This document shows positions 43,630 through 53,029 of a stretch of DNA of 64,000 nt, in pieces; the first letter of the stretch is position 1, and each line of letters begins with the position of its first letter. A model generated the notes under the pieces. The model ran no database searches, was not told where the DNA came from, and saw only the letters and a list, made by a program, of their open reading frames with translations. The position numbers and the translations under genes are program-made. Source of the DNA: Acidiferrimicrobium sp. IK (GTDB lineage: Bacteria > Actinomycetota > Acidimicrobiia > Acidimicrobiales > Palsa-688); the NCBI RefSeq assembly GCF_025499425.1, contig NZ_JAIMCB010000002.1, positions 372,001 to 436,000 on the forward strand. Direction: 5' to 3'.

Positions 43630-45810
43630 TCAGCTCTTGAAGAGGAACTCCCGTTCCTCGTCGTCGACGAAGAACCGGATCTCGTCGGCGAGCTCTTGAT
43701 GATCGGCGAGGCTCGGGTCGCTGTCGACGATCTCGAAAGCGACCTGCCGGGCCAGCTCCACGGTCTTGCGGTGCCGGCGCAGCGAAGCCAGCTTGAGGTC
43801 GGTCGCCCCCTTTTGACGGGTGCCGAGGATCGTGCCCTCGCCGCGCAGCTCGAGGTCGATCTCGGCCAGCTCGAAGCCGTCGGTGGTAGCCGCCAGGGCC
43901 TTCAGGCGGGCTTCGCCCTCGGGGGTGCTGCCCTCGCCGAGCAGGTAGCACCAGGACCGGTCGGCTCCGCGCCCGACCCGGCCGCGCAGCTGGTGAAGCT
44001 GCGCGATACCGAAGCGGTCGGCGTCCTCGATCACCATGACGGTGGCGTTGGGGACGTCGACGCCGACCTCGATGACGGTGGTGGCGACCAGGACGTCGAT
44101 GTCCCCGGCCCGAAACGACGCCATCACCGCCTCCTTGTCCCGCGCCGGGAGCTGGCCGTGCAGCAGGCCGAGGCGCAGCCCGGTCAGCTCGGCGGCCACC
44201 AGCCTCTCAACCTCCTCGGCCGCGGACCGGGCCTGGATCTTTTCGGAGCCCTCCACCAGGGGGCACACCACGTAGGCCTGCCGGCCGGCCGCCACCTCGG
44301 CCCGGACCCGTTCCCACGCGCCGGCTTCCTCGATCGGGCCCCGGGCCCAGGTGGTGTCGATCGGGGTCCGCCCCGGCGGCAACTCGTCGAGGACGGTGGT
44401 GTCGAGGTCCCCGAACACCGTCATCGCCGCGGTCCGGGGGATCGGTGTGGCGGTCATGACCAGCACGTCTGGGACCGCGGCCGCCTTGTCACCGCCGGCC
44501 TCCGGCTGGCCGCCCTTGCTCCGCAGGGCGGCGCGCTGCTCGACGCCGAAGCGGTGCTGCTCGTCGATGACGATGACCCCGAGGTCAGAGAAGGCCACCG
44601 CGTCGGTGAGCAGGGCATGGGTCCCGATGAGGATGTCGATCTCGCCGGAGCGCAGCCGGGCGTGGAGCGCCCGGCGCTCGGTGGCGGTCGTGCGGTTGGT
44701 CAGCAGCCCCACCGCCAGGTCTCGGTCGGCGAAGAGGCTGCCGTCACCGGCGGGGACCTGCAGCCCGGCGAGGAGGGCCCGCACGCCGGCCGCGTGCTGC
44801 TCGGCGAGCACCTCGGTGGGCGCCATGAACGCGCCTTGGTGGCCGCCTTCGACCGCGGTGAGGAGGGCGGCCACCGCCACGAGGGTCTTACCGGAGCCGA
44901 CGTCGCCTTGCAGCAGCCGGTGCATGGGGTGGGGGCCGGCCAGGTCGGCGTCGATCTCCGCCAGAGCCCGCTGCTGGGCTGAGGTCAGGGGAAAGGGCAG
45001 CCGGCTGAGGAAGCGGTGAATCAGGGCCCCGCCGACTTGGTGGCGGATACCGATGGCCTCCCGCTCGATGAGGCGCTTGCGTAGCACCAGGATCAGCTGG
45101 AGGCGCAGCAGTTCGTCGAAACCCAGCCTGCGCCGGCCCCGCTGGGCCGCGCCCATGTGCTCGGGGAGGTGGGTCTGGTGCAGCGACCACGTCCGCTCCG
45201 CCAGGTTGTGCTCGGCGCGCACCGCCTCGGGGAGCGGGTCCTCGAGGGTCCCAACGACGTTGGCCAGCGCGTCTTCGACCATGATCCCGTAGTCCTGACT
45301 GGATAGGCCAGCCTTTTCCGACTCCGGGTAGATCGCCACGATGCGACCGGTCCGGTTGCCGATCAGATCCACCAACGGGTTCGTCATCTGCAGGCGGCCC
45401 TTGTAGCGATCGACCTTGCCGGAGAACACCGCCTCGGTCCCTTCTGGCAGCTGCCGGGCCCGCCACGACTGGTTGAAGAACGTCGCACGCAGGTAGCTGC
45501 TCCCGTCGAACACGTCGATCTCCACCATCGCCCGCCCGTTGCGGGTCCGGCGCGACGCCACCTTGCGCACCGTCGCCAAGACGGTGGACTCCTGGCCTTC
45601 GACGATCGTGGCGATGTCCTCGCGCAGGGTCCGGTCGATGTAGCGGCGGGGGTAGTGGGTGACCAGATCGAGCACGGTCCGGATCCCCACCTGCTCTAGA
45701 GCGTCGAACCATTTCGGGTGGGCCTTCACCGACCCGAGCTCGCCGACCCCGACGGCGTCGAGGTCGGCCAGGGTGCTGGCCCGGCCGGTCGGCGGGCCCG
45801 TGGCGCTCAC
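43630..45810 (-). CDS. recG: ATP-dependent DNA helicase RecG
   Basis: Branch-migration helicase of 726 residues that rescues stalled forks. An N-terminal wedge/OB domain comes first. The motor has the P-loop GDVGSGKTLVA, the motif VIDEQHRFGV in place of DEAH, then MTATPIPRT and QLRGRVGRG. GTG 45810 overlaps the dak stop by four bases, which decides the start; the same frame continues upstream but is antisense noise over the dak gene. The order dak-recG is conserved. Confidence 0.97.
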   Translation of the reverse strand: MSATGPPTGRASTLADLDAVGVGELGSVKAHPKWFDALEQVGIRTVLDLVTHYPRRYIDRTLREDIATIVEGQESTVLATVRKVASRRTRNGRAMVEIDVFDGSSYLRATFFNQSWRARQLPEGTEAVFSGKVDRYKGRLQMTNPLVDLIGNRTGRIVAIYPESEKAGLSSQDYGIMVEDALANVVGTLEDPLPEAVRAEHNLAERTWSLHQTHLPEHMGAAQRGRRRLGFDELLRLQLILVLRKRLIEREAIGIRHQVGGALIHRFLSRLPFPLTSAQQRALAEIDADLAGPHPMHRLLQGDVGSGKTLVAVAALLTAVEGGHQGAFMAPTEVLAEQHAAGVRALLAGLQVPAGDGSLFADRDLAVGLLTNRTTATERRALHARLRSGEIDILIGTHALLTDAVAFSDLGVIVIDEQHRFGVEQRAALRSKGGQPEAGGDKAAAVPDVLVMTATPIPRTAAMTVFGDLDTTVLDELPPGRTPIDTTWARGPIEEAGAWERVRAEVAAGRQAYVVCPLVEGSEKIQARSAAEEVERLVAAELTGLRLGLLHGQLPARDKEAVMASFRAGDIDVLVATTVIEVGVDVPNATVMVIEDADRFGIAQLHQLRGRVGRGADRSWCYLLGEGSTPEGEARLKALAATTDGFELAEIDLELRGEGTILGTRQKGATDLKLASLRRHRKTVELARQVAFEIVDSDPSLADHQELADEIRFFVDDEEREFLFKS

Positions 45811-47459
45811 TCGATCGAGAACAGGTACGGGTAGAGCGGCTGACCGCCTTGGTGGATCTCGGCGGTCATCTCCGGACGGTGCTCGGCCATCCACTCGGTG
45901 ATGCGCCGGGTCTCCGCGGCGGCGGCCCCCTCCCCCACGATCAGGGTGGCGATCTCGTGGTGGGCGTCGTCGATGAGCCGGTCGAGCAGGGCGATGGCGG
46001 CCTCGGAGGCGGTGGCACCGACAGCCTCGATCCCACGGCGGGACAGGCCGATGTAGTCGCCGGCCCGGACCGCACCGACCTCGCTCTCGGTGTCGCGGAC
46101 CGCGGTGGTGACCTCGCCGGCCACCACCCGCCCGGCGCTGATGGTCATCAGCTCGGCGTTGGCGTCGACGTCTCCCTCGGGGTCGTACTCGAGCAGAGCC
46201 GCGAAGCCCTCGGGGATGCCACGGGTGGCGACCACCCGCACCGCTTTGCTCGCCTGCGCGGCTGCCGCCTCGGCGACAGGAACGATGTTTTTGTTGTTGG
46301 GGAGGATGATCACCTGCTCGGCGGGGGCCTTGGCGATCGCGTCGAGCAGCTCCGCGGTGGAGGGGTTCATGGTCTGCCCACCGGTGACCGTTGTCGTCAC
46401 GCCGAGCGAGTGGAAGATCCGCCTGATCCCGTCGCCGGTGCAGACCGCCACCACCGCGCACTCGACCGGCTCCACCGGCGGGTCGACGTGGGTGCCGGCC
46501 GCCGCCTCGCGCACCCAGCGCTCCTCCTCCACCTCCTCCCACAAGTCGGTCACTCGGATCTTGCGCGGGCGACCCACCTCGAGCGCGGCCTCGATGGCCG
46601 CGCCGATGTCCGCGGTGTGGATGTGGCAGTTGTACAGGCCGTCGCCGCCGACCACCACGATCGAGTCGCCGATGCCGGCCCACACGTCGCGGAACGAGTC
46701 GATCGTCGCGTCGGGAGCCTCCAGGAGATACATCACCTCGTAGCGGAGGTCGTCGGGGCCGTCGTCCCCCGCCGGCTCGTCCGGTGAGCTTTCAGCGGCG
46801 GGCGCCGCCGCCCCGGGGACCGACGTGTCGGGCTCGGGGAGCGGCCGGCCGCCTACCACGTGGCACACCGCATCGAAGAGGAGCACCAGGCCGCTGCCCC
46901 CGGAGTCGACGACCCCCGCCTTGGCGAGCACCGGGAGTTGCTCGGGGGTGCGAGCCAGCGCCTCGTAGCTGGCAGAGCGGGCCAGGTCGGCCAGTTCGAG
47001 CAGGTCGTCGGAGGCGGCGGCGTGCACCGCGTCGTCGGCCGCGGCCATCACGGACAGGATCGTGCCCTCCACCGGGTGCTGGACGGCCTTATAGGCGCCC
47101 TGGCGGGCGGCGGAGAGTGCGTCGCGCCACACCGGCCCGTCGATCGAACCGGCGGCGCCGAAGGTGGAGGCCAGCCCCCGGAGGATCTGCGACAGGATGA
47201 CCCCGGAGTTGCCTCGCGCCCCCATCAGGGACCCGTGACTGATGGCCTTGGCCACGACGGTCAGGTCGCCGTCGCCGCGCTCGGCCACCTCGGCCACCAC
47301 CGACTCGAGGGTCAGGGCCATGTTGGTCCCGGTGTCGCCGTCGGGCACCGGGTAGACGTTCAGCCTGTTGATGATCTCCTGGTGGGCCCGCAAGGCGTCT
47401 CGGTAGGCGGTCACTATGGCCACGAGGTCACCCGCCGCCAGGCGCTCAAGCGTCTGCAT
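45807..47459 (-). CDS. fakA: DAK2-domain fatty-acid-kinase-like protein (FakA/YloV family)
   Basis: 550 residues. The N-terminal DhaL-type domain has NVYPVPDGDTGTNMALTLE, the ATP/Mg site, and GARGNSGVILSQILRG. The C-terminal DegV/DAK1-like domain begins near residue 250 and has ILPNNKNIVPVAEAAA. In Firmicutes FakA phosphorylates fatty acids held by FakB; no FakB is in this window. It sits between rpmB and recG, as in Mycobacterium. Confidence 0.93.
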   Translation of the reverse strand: MQTLERLAAGDLVAIVTAYRDALRAHQEIINRLNVYPVPDGDTGTNMALTLESVVAEVAERGDGDLTVVAKAISHGSLMGARGNSGVILSQILRGLASTFGAAGSIDGPVWRDALSAARQGAYKAVQHPVEGTILSVMAAADDAVHAAASDDLLELADLARSASYEALARTPEQLPVLAKAGVVDSGGSGLVLLFDAVCHVVGGRPLPEPDTSVPGAAAPAAESSPDEPAGDDGPDDLRYEVMYLLEAPDATIDSFRDVWAGIGDSIVVVGGDGLYNCHIHTADIGAAIEAALEVGRPRKIRVTDLWEEVEEERWVREAAAGTHVDPPVEPVECAVVAVCTGDGIRRIFHSLGVTTTVTGGQTMNPSTAELLDAIAKAPAEQVIILPNNKNIVPVAEAAAAQASKAVRVVATRGIPEGFAALLEYDPEGDVDANAELMTISAGRVVAGEVTTAVRDTESEVGAVRAGDYIGLSRRGIEAVGATASEAAIALLDRLIDDAHHEIATLIVGEGAAAAETRRITEWMAEHRPEMTAEIHQGGQPLYPYLFSIE

Positions 47460-47491
47460 GACGGGATGCTAACCTCGTCGGTCGGTCCTGA

Positions 47492-47509
47492 GGCTCACTG
47501 GAGTGAGCC
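47492..47509. promoter_or_regulatory. 18-bp palindrome in the dak-rpmB divergent promoter region
   Basis: GGCTCACT-GG-AGTGAGCC is a perfect inverted repeat in the 81-base space between the dak start and the rpmB start. It could be an operator for both genes or a hairpin in the rpmB leader. No known site was matched. Confidence 0.4.
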
Positions 47510-47540
47510 GCACGACGTCCTAAAGAGAGGTTGTCCCGTC

Positions 47541-47735
47541 ATGGCAGCGGTCTGTGAGGTGTGCGGCAAGCACCCCTCGTTCGGAATGAGCATCAGTCAC
47601 TCCCACCGGCGCACCAAGCGTCGTTGGAATCCAAACATCCAGCGCATCCGGGCCATGGTCAACGGCAGCCCGAGACGGGTCCACGTGTGCACGTCTTGCA
47701 TCCGGGCCGGCAAGATCCAAAAGGTCGTGCGCTAG
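47541..47735 (+). CDS. rpmB: 50S ribosomal protein L28
   Basis: A 64-residue L28 (MAAVCEVCGKHPSFGMSISH), with Cys5, Cys8, Cys50 and Cys53, so it is the zinc-binding form. AGAGAGG lies about 15 bases upstream of the ATG. It is divergent from dak, the usual arrangement, and ends before a strong hairpin. Confidence 0.97.
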   Translation: MAAVCEVCGKHPSFGMSISHSHRRTKRRWNPNIQRIRAMVNGSPRRVHVCTSCIRAGKIQKVVR

Positions 47736-47763
47736 CCCTAACCGGCGACGATGACCAGGCATG

Positions 47764-47788
47764 AGACGCCCGCCTCCGGCGGGCGTCT
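47764..47788. terminator. Strong bidirectional hairpin between rpmB and the GAF regulator
   Basis: AGACGCCCGCC-TCC-GGCGGGCGTCT forms a perfect 11-bp stem with a 3-base loop, 28 bases after the rpmB stop and about 100 bases after the stop of the convergent gene. It is well placed to end both transcripts, although no T-run follows. The rest of this 151-base gap looks empty. Confidence 0.6.
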
Positions 47789-47886
47789 GGCGCGCCTGGG
47801 CCGACGCTGGGGCGCCGTTCGGATGGGGCTAATCGCTGCGGTGTGCAGTGTGGGCGGCGTGGGGCGTGCGGTGTGGAGCCTGAGGT

Positions 47887-49767
47887 TCAGGCGCCGCCCT
47901 GGCGCGACGACAGCAGCGAGTAGACGTCCTCGCTGCGGAAACGCAGGTGGCCCCCGATGGTCCGCAGGCTCGGGAGCTTGCCGGCGGCCGCCCAGTTGAT
48001 CACCGTGCGCTCGGTGACGTCGAAGAGGACGGCGACCTCGTGGCTGCGCAGGAGCTGCTGGCCGTCGGGCAGCGACAGGTTGCGTCGGCCGCCGCCGGCC
48101 GGTCGCTCGAGGGGCCGGACGCCGCTCCAACCGGTGGGGGCGGCCGGCGGGGCGGCCGCCGGCGCGGGCCGGCGGACCTGGAGGAGTTGGACGGTCAGCT
48201 GGCGTGCGGCCGCGGTCAGGGCCCGCTGCTCCCGTCGGGTGACCTGGCGCAGCCACCGGTCCACCAGGCTGAACACCGCGATCACCGCACCGTCTTGATC
48301 GCGCAGGGCGATGCCGTACGCCCAGCGCAGCGACATCGGGCGCTGGGCGAGCGGCCCGCGGGACAGCTCGGGGTGGGTGCCCATGTCGGGGATCTCCACT
48401 GCCTCTCGCCGGCTGGCGATGGTCGTCCAGAGCAACGGATCGTTGAGTCCGTCGCGCTGGTCGAGGCCGTGGGCCAGGGCGCTCCACTTGCCGCCGGGTT
48501 GGACCACCGCGAGGACAGCCCCGGTCGACTGGGCAGCCAGGGCGCCGAGCAGCAGGAGGTCGGCGAACGCCTGACCTGCGGCGGCCTGCCCGGCGGCGCT
48601 GTGGCCGTTGGAGAGCATGGAAGGGGCGGCCGGCGGCACCGGCGCCGGCAGCGGGGCCAGGGACGGGCGCGCCCCGGCGTCGGCGGGACGGGAGTCAACC
48701 GGGCTGGGAGCTGCGGTCTCCGGCAGAGCGGCGCGGGGGGCCGGGCGGGTCGGCCGGCCGGGGCGCAGGATGTGCTGGCGGAGGTGGTCGCGGGCTTCGC
48801 CGATCATCGTGGCGGCCGTCGACATGGTGGAAGGCAGTGCGGAGGAGACCGCGTCGAGCAACCCGACGACGTGGACGTCACGGACCTGGGTGCGGTCCGG
48901 ACCGGACAGCTCGTCGTCGAGCCAGTCGAGCAGGACCGTGACGTCGCCGGCCCACAGCGAGGCGGCCAGCAGATCGCCCACGGCGCGCACCGTCGTCTGG
49001 GCCCAGGCCTCGTCGGGCCCGCCGGTCCCGGCGGCGGCCATGGTGACCGCCGGCCACGCGGCACGCACCAGCGCGGCGTCTTGTGGCTCCTCGACGTTCA
49101 TGGCCAGCGCGCCCCCGGCCTGGTGCCACCGGGCGAGCATGGTCAGCATGCCGGCAGGGTCGGGCGCCCACGCGGTAGCCCCGATCCGGGCAGCCCGATG
49201 GCCGTCGGCGCCGTAGGCCGGCCCGCACGCGAGGACCGGCACGCCCACCGCGCCGGCGGTCGCGGCCAGGGCGGCGATGGCGGGCAGGGACCGTGCGTCG
49301 TCGCAGGCGAGCACCAGGGCCAGCGGCGCCAGCGAGCGGAGGTGGCGGGCGAGGGACTCGACGTCGTCGACTGGCGCGATGAGCTGCGCCGGGTGGCCGG
49401 TCGCGAGGAGGGATTCGTAGGCGCCGTCGGCGTCCAGGCTGGTCGTCGCCGACGGCGCGGCCACCACGACCGGCCGGCGGGTGACCCCGGCCGGCGGCGC
49501 CACCGCGGGCTCCCCGGCGCGGATCAGGGCCCTGCGGGCCAGCGCGATGCCGGCGGAGAGGGCTGCGGCGTCGAGCTCACCAGCGCGGTAGCGGCGCTGC
49601 AGCAGCCGCGCCGCTGGAAGCAACGTCGCGCCTATGACCTCCGCGGGGCCTTCGGCGCTGCGCAGCCGCCCGAGCCTTTCGAACACGGCCGGGGCATCCT
49701 GGCTGGCCAGGAGGTCAGCGATGATCTCGGCGTGTTCGGTTGTCGACTCGTGGGTGTCCGCCTGCAT
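47887..49767 (-). CDS. Regulator with B12-like module, GAF domain and BldC-like HTH
   Basis: 626 residues. Residues 10-85 resemble the helical cap of MerR-type cobalamin modules (LLPAARLLQRRYRAGELD). Residues 98-215 look like the Rossmann B12-binding fold, but the usual DxHxxG histidine motif is absent. After a Pro-rich linker, residues 395-530 look like a GAF domain. The last 55 residues are a MerR/excisionase-type helix-turn-helix close to BldC (LLRSHEVAVLFDVTERTVIN, AGKLPSLRTIGGHLRF). I infer a ligand-responsive transcription factor. It lies 15 bases downstream of thiL, in a place where rpmB would normally be near. Confidence 0.8.
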   Translation of the reverse strand: MQADTHESTTEHAEIIADLLASQDAPAVFERLGRLRSAEGPAEVIGATLLPAARLLQRRYRAGELDAAALSAGIALARRALIRAGEPAVAPPAGVTRRPVVVAAPSATTSLDADGAYESLLATGHPAQLIAPVDDVESLARHLRSLAPLALVLACDDARSLPAIAALAATAGAVGVPVLACGPAYGADGHRAARIGATAWAPDPAGMLTMLARWHQAGGALAMNVEEPQDAALVRAAWPAVTMAAAGTGGPDEAWAQTTVRAVGDLLAASLWAGDVTVLLDWLDDELSGPDRTQVRDVHVVGLLDAVSSALPSTMSTAATMIGEARDHLRQHILRPGRPTRPAPRAALPETAAPSPVDSRPADAGARPSLAPLPAPVPPAAPSMLSNGHSAAGQAAAGQAFADLLLLGALAAQSTGAVLAVVQPGGKWSALAHGLDQRDGLNDPLLWTTIASRREAVEIPDMGTHPELSRGPLAQRPMSLRWAYGIALRDQDGAVIAVFSLVDRWLRQVTRREQRALTAAARQLTVQLLQVRRPAPAAAPPAAPTGWSGVRPLERPAGGGRRNLSLPDGQQLLRSHEVAVLFDVTERTVINWAAAGKLPSLRTIGGHLRFRSEDVYSLLSSRQGGA

Positions 49768-49782
49768 ATGTTCGGTGGTCGG

Positions 49783-50751
49783 CTACCCCGGCTTCGCACT
49801 TGAGGGAAATCTCGGCATTTGCCACTCGTGTTGCCACCCGGCGGGAGGCAGTGCAGAGCCCTTGAAGGTCCGGGTCCCTGGATCGGCAACGACCCGGCCG
49901 ACCACGCTCGGCGCTGGCAACCCACCGAACGCGGTCCTCACCGCGTCGGCGTCGGGAGCGGAGAAGATCAGCTGGTAATCCTCGCCCCCTCCGACGGCCT
50001 CCTCGAGCGTGGCCGCGGGTGCTATCGGCAGGCCGGTCAGCTCGAAGCCGACGCCGGAGCGGTCGGCGAGGTGACCCAGGTCGGCGGCGAAGCCGTCGGA
50101 CACGTCGATCATCGCGGTGGCCCCCGCCCGGCGGGCGGCCCGGCCCTCCGCCAGGAGCGGCACCGGCCTGGCGTGGGCCCGGACGGCTGCGGCCTCGCCG
50201 GGCTCGAGGTCCCCCGCTGCCGGTCCGGCCCCGCGGGCGTGCCCGGCGCGGAGAAGGCGGAGGCCTGCTGCGGCCGCGCCGAGGGGGCCGGTGACCCAGA
50301 GGTCGTCGCCCGGTCGAGCGCCGCTGCGCAGCACCGGATCGCCTTCGACGGTCCCGGTCACCGCCACGGTGACGACGAGTACCGGGCCGTTGGTCAAGTC
50401 GCCGCCGACCACCGGGCAGCAGTACAGGCGGGCGGCGTCGCCGATGCCGCGGTAGAGGGCGTCGAGGTCGCTGTCCCCCGGGCCGCTCACCGTGACCAAC
50501 GCGTGCCCCGGCTCCCCGCCCATGGCCGCCAGGTCGCTGAGGTTGGCGGTCATGGCCTTCCACCCCAGGTCGTCCACCCCAGTGAGGGAAAGGTCGGCGT
50601 GGACCCCGGCGACGACGGTGTCCGCGGCGAGGAGCAGCCAGCCGTCGCGGCCGTGAACGACCGCAGCGTCGTCGCCGATCCACGTCTCTCCTGCCGCCGG
50701 GACGGGAAGGCTGGCGGCGATCCTCTCGATGGCGCTGAACTCGCCCCTCAA
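49783..50751 (-). CDS. thiL: Thiamine-monophosphate kinase
   Basis: Phosphorylates thiamine monophosphate to thiamine diphosphate. The AIR-synthase-type fold shows as TWIGDDAAVV, LAADTVVAGVHADL, KAMTANLSDLAAMGG and IDVSDGFAADLGHL. It is 322 residues. In Mycobacterium it lies close to rpmB, dak and recG; here the GAF/HTH regulator is between. The next gene is probably in the same transcript. Confidence 0.95.
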   Translation of the reverse strand: MRGEFSAIERIAASLPVPAAGETWIGDDAAVVHGRDGWLLLAADTVVAGVHADLSLTGVDDLGWKAMTANLSDLAAMGGEPGHALVTVSGPGDSDLDALYRGIGDAARLYCCPVVGGDLTNGPVLVVTVAVTGTVEGDPVLRSGARPGDDLWVTGPLGAAAAGLRLLRAGHARGAGPAAGDLEPGEAAAVRAHARPVPLLAEGRAARRAGATAMIDVSDGFAADLGHLADRSGVGFELTGLPIAPAATLEEAVGGGEDYQLIFSAPDADAVRTAFGGLPAPSVVGRVVADPGTRTFKGSALPPAGWQHEWQMPRFPSSAKPG

Positions 50752-50924
50752 AGAGGTGATCCGATACGGTGACCCACCAGGTCAGCGTAGGCAGCCGGCG
50801 ACGAGTTCAAGGGCACGTACGAGCTGGGTGGGCAGCGCCCAAAGCGTCCGTTCCCCTGGAGGCGATGGCGGGTACAAGCGCTGAGACCGAGTCAGGACCG
50901 CCAGATCAAGGAGACCGTCCGACT

Positions 50925-52727
50925 GTGACTTCGCCGACCCCCCTCACCGACAACGCGGCTCTGCTCGCCTGGGTAGACGACTGGGCCGAGCTGCTCGGTC
51001 CGGATCGCGTCGAGTGGTGCGACGGCTCTGCCGAGGAGTACGACGCGCTGTGCCAGCAGCTGGTCGACGCCGGGACCTTCACCCGGCTGTCGGACGCCAA
51101 GCGGCCCAACAGCTACTGGGCCACCTCCGATCCCGGTGACGTCGCTCGGGTCGAGGACCGCACGTTCATCTGCTCCGAGAAGGAGGAGGACGCCGGCGCC
51201 ACCAACAACTGGAAGGCACCGGCAGAAATGAAGGCGTCGATGCGCGACCTGTACCGCGGGTCGATGAAGGGGCGCACGCTTTATGTCGTTCCGTTCTCGA
51301 TGGGCCCGCTCGGCTCTCCGATCGCGCACGTCGGCGTGCAGCTGACCGATTCGGCGTATGTCGCGGTGTCCATGCGGATCATGACCCGCATGGGCCGCGG
51401 GGCGCTGGAGGTCCTCGGGTCCGACGGCCAGTTCGTGCCTTGCGTCCACTCCCTCGGTGCTCCGCTGGAGCCCGGCCAAGCCGACAGTTCGTGGCCGTGC
51501 AACCCCGACAACAAGTACATCGTGCACTTCCCCGAGACCCGGGAGATCTGGTCCTACGGCTCCGGCTACGGAGGCAACGCCCTGCTCGGCAAGAAGTGCT
51601 TCGCCCTGCGCATCGCCTCGGTCATGGCCCGAGACGACGGCTGGCTGGCGGAGCACATGCTGATCGTGAAGCTGACCTCGCCCGACGGTGAGGTCCGCTA
51701 CATCACCGGGGCGTTCCCCTCGGCGTGCGGCAAGACCAACCTGGCGATGCTCATCCCGACCCTCCCCGGCTGGAAGGTCGAGACCGTCGGCGACGACATC
51801 TGCTGGATGAAGTTCGACGAGGAGGGCGTGCTTCGGGCCATCAACCCCGAGAACGGGTTCTTCGGCGTGGCGCCTGGCACCAACGACAAGACCAACCGCA
51901 ACGCCATGCTGACCCTCTCGGGCAATGTCATCTTCACCAACACGGCGCTGACCGACGACGGTGACGTGTGGTGGGAGGGTATGACCAAAGTGCCGCCCGC
52001 CCACCTGACCGACTGGAAGCGCCAGGACTGGACTCCCGAGTCGGGCACGCCGGCGTCGCACCCCAACGCCCGGTTCACCGCTCCTGCCTCACAGGATCCG
52101 GCGATCGCCACCGAATGGGAGGATCCCCGCGGCGTGCCGATCTCGGCGATCCTCTTCGGCGGGCGCCGTTCGACGGTGGTGCCGTTGGTCACCGAGGCGT
52201 TCGACTGGAAGCACGGCGTGTTCCTCGGCTCGCTGATGGCCTCGGAGACGACCGCGGCGGCAGCCGGGGCGGTGGGCAAGCTCCGCCGCGACCCCTTCGC
52301 CATGCTGCCGTTTTGCGGCTACAACATGGCCGACTACTTCGCTCACTGGCTGCGGGTGGGCGAGGCCACCGACCCGGCCAAGCTGCCCAAGCTGTTCTAC
52401 GTGAACTGGTTCCGCAAGGGCGCCGACGGCTCGTTCCTGTGGCCCGGCTTCGGGGACAACAGCCGGGTGCTCGAGTGGATCTTCGAGCGCTGCGCCGGCC
52501 GGGGCGACGCGACCGAGACGCCTATCGGCTACATCCCGACCGCGTCGGCGATCCCGACCGAGGGGATGGACATCACCCCGGAGGCGATGGCGGAGCTGCT
52601 GCGCGTCGACGTGGAGGGCTGGAGGGCGGAGGTGCCGCTCATCGCAGAGCACTACGAAAGCCTCGGCGAGCATGTCCCTGACGAGCTTCACCAAGAGTTG
52701 GCCGCCCTGGAAAAGCGGCTGGCGTAG
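50925..52727 (+). CDS. pckG: Phosphoenolpyruvate carboxykinase (GTP)
   Basis: Interconverts oxaloacetate and PEP with GTP; key to gluconeogenesis. The kinase loop is [13 protein letters not shown]. The metal and substrate sites read [15 protein letters not shown] and [12 protein letters not shown], and [12 protein letters not shown] follows. The length is 600 residues from GTG 50925, with AAGGAG 11 bases upstream; longer in-frame starts run back over the thiL promoter and are not family-like. A stand-alone ligand-binding gene follows after 17 bases. Confidence 0.97.
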   Translation: MTSPTPLTDNAALLAWVDDWAELLGPDRVEWCDGSAEEYDALCQQLVDAGTFTRLSDAKRPNSYWATSDPGDVARVEDRTFICSEKEEDAGATNNWKAPAEMKASMRDLYRGSMKGRTLYVVPFSMGPLGSPIAHVGVQLTDSAYVAVSMRIMTRMGRGALEVLGSDGQFVPCVHSLGAPLEPGQADSSWPCNPDNKYIVHFPETREIWSYGSGYGGNALLGKKCFALRIASVMARDDGWLAEHMLIVKLTSPDGEVRYITGAFPSACGKTNLAMLIPTLPGWKVETVGDDICWMKFDEEGVLRAINPENGFFGVAPGTNDKTNRNAMLTLSGNVIFTNTALTDDGDVWWEGMTKVPPAHLTDWKRQDWTPESGTPASHPNARFTAPASQDPAIATEWEDPRGVPISAILFGGRRSTVVPLVTEAFDWKHGVFLGSLMASETTAAAAGAVGKLRRDPFAMLPFCGYNMADYFAHWLRVGEATDPAKLPKLFYVNWFRKGADGSFLWPGFGDNSRVLEWIFERCAGRGDATETPIGYIPTASAIPTEGMDITPEAMAELLRVDVEGWRAEVPLIAEHYESLGEHVPDELHQELAALEKRLA

Positions 52728-52744
52728 CGGCAGGGAGAGCGGAC

Positions 52745-52984
52745 ATGGCCGTGCAGGCATACGTCCTCATCCAGACCGAGGTCGGCCGGGCGGCCGCCGT
52801 GGTCGCCCACGTGCGGGACCTGCCGGGGGTCGTCGCCGCGGACGACGTCACGGGCCCCTACGACGTGATCGTCAGGGCTCAGGCGGAAACTATGGACGAG
52901 CTGGGGCGCATGGTCGTCAGCCGCGTGCAGCGCACGGAGGGGATCACTCGCACTCTCACCTGCCCGGTCGTCAACTTGGACTGA
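52745..52984 (+). CDS. Stand-alone Lrp/AsnC ligand-binding (RAM) domain protein
   Basis: A 79-residue protein that matches only the C-terminal RAM domain of Lrp/AsnC regulators (AVQAYVLIQTEVGRAAAVVA, then GPYDVIVRAQAETMDELG). There is no DNA-binding domain. Such stand-alone domains form oligomers that bind amino acids or other metabolites. It lies 17 bases after pckG with a GGGAG site, so it is probably co-transcribed and may sense a metabolite linked to PEP carboxykinase. Confidence 0.88.
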   Translation: MAVQAYVLIQTEVGRAAAVVAHVRDLPGVVAADDVTGPYDVIVRAQAETMDELGRMVVSRVQRTEGITRTLTCPVVNLD

Positions 52985-52987
52985 CCC

Positions 52988-53016
52988 TCCGGGCGGCGCC
53001 GGCGGCGCCGCCCGGA
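52988..53016. terminator. Strong bidirectional hairpin after the pckG operon
   Basis: A perfect 13-bp stem (TCCGGGCGGCGCC with its complement) and a GGC loop lie in the 45-base gap between two convergent genes, beginning four bases after the RAM-domain stop. It is the best terminator candidate in the window, although it has no T-run. Confidence 0.65.
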
Positions 53017-53029
53017 CGGTTGGGTCGAC

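Noticed and set aside
46108..46683. N-terminal extension of RecG across the dak gene
   Set aside because: The frame stays open, but it is Arg/Gly-rich noise. The family start and the GTGA overlap place the RecG start at 45810.
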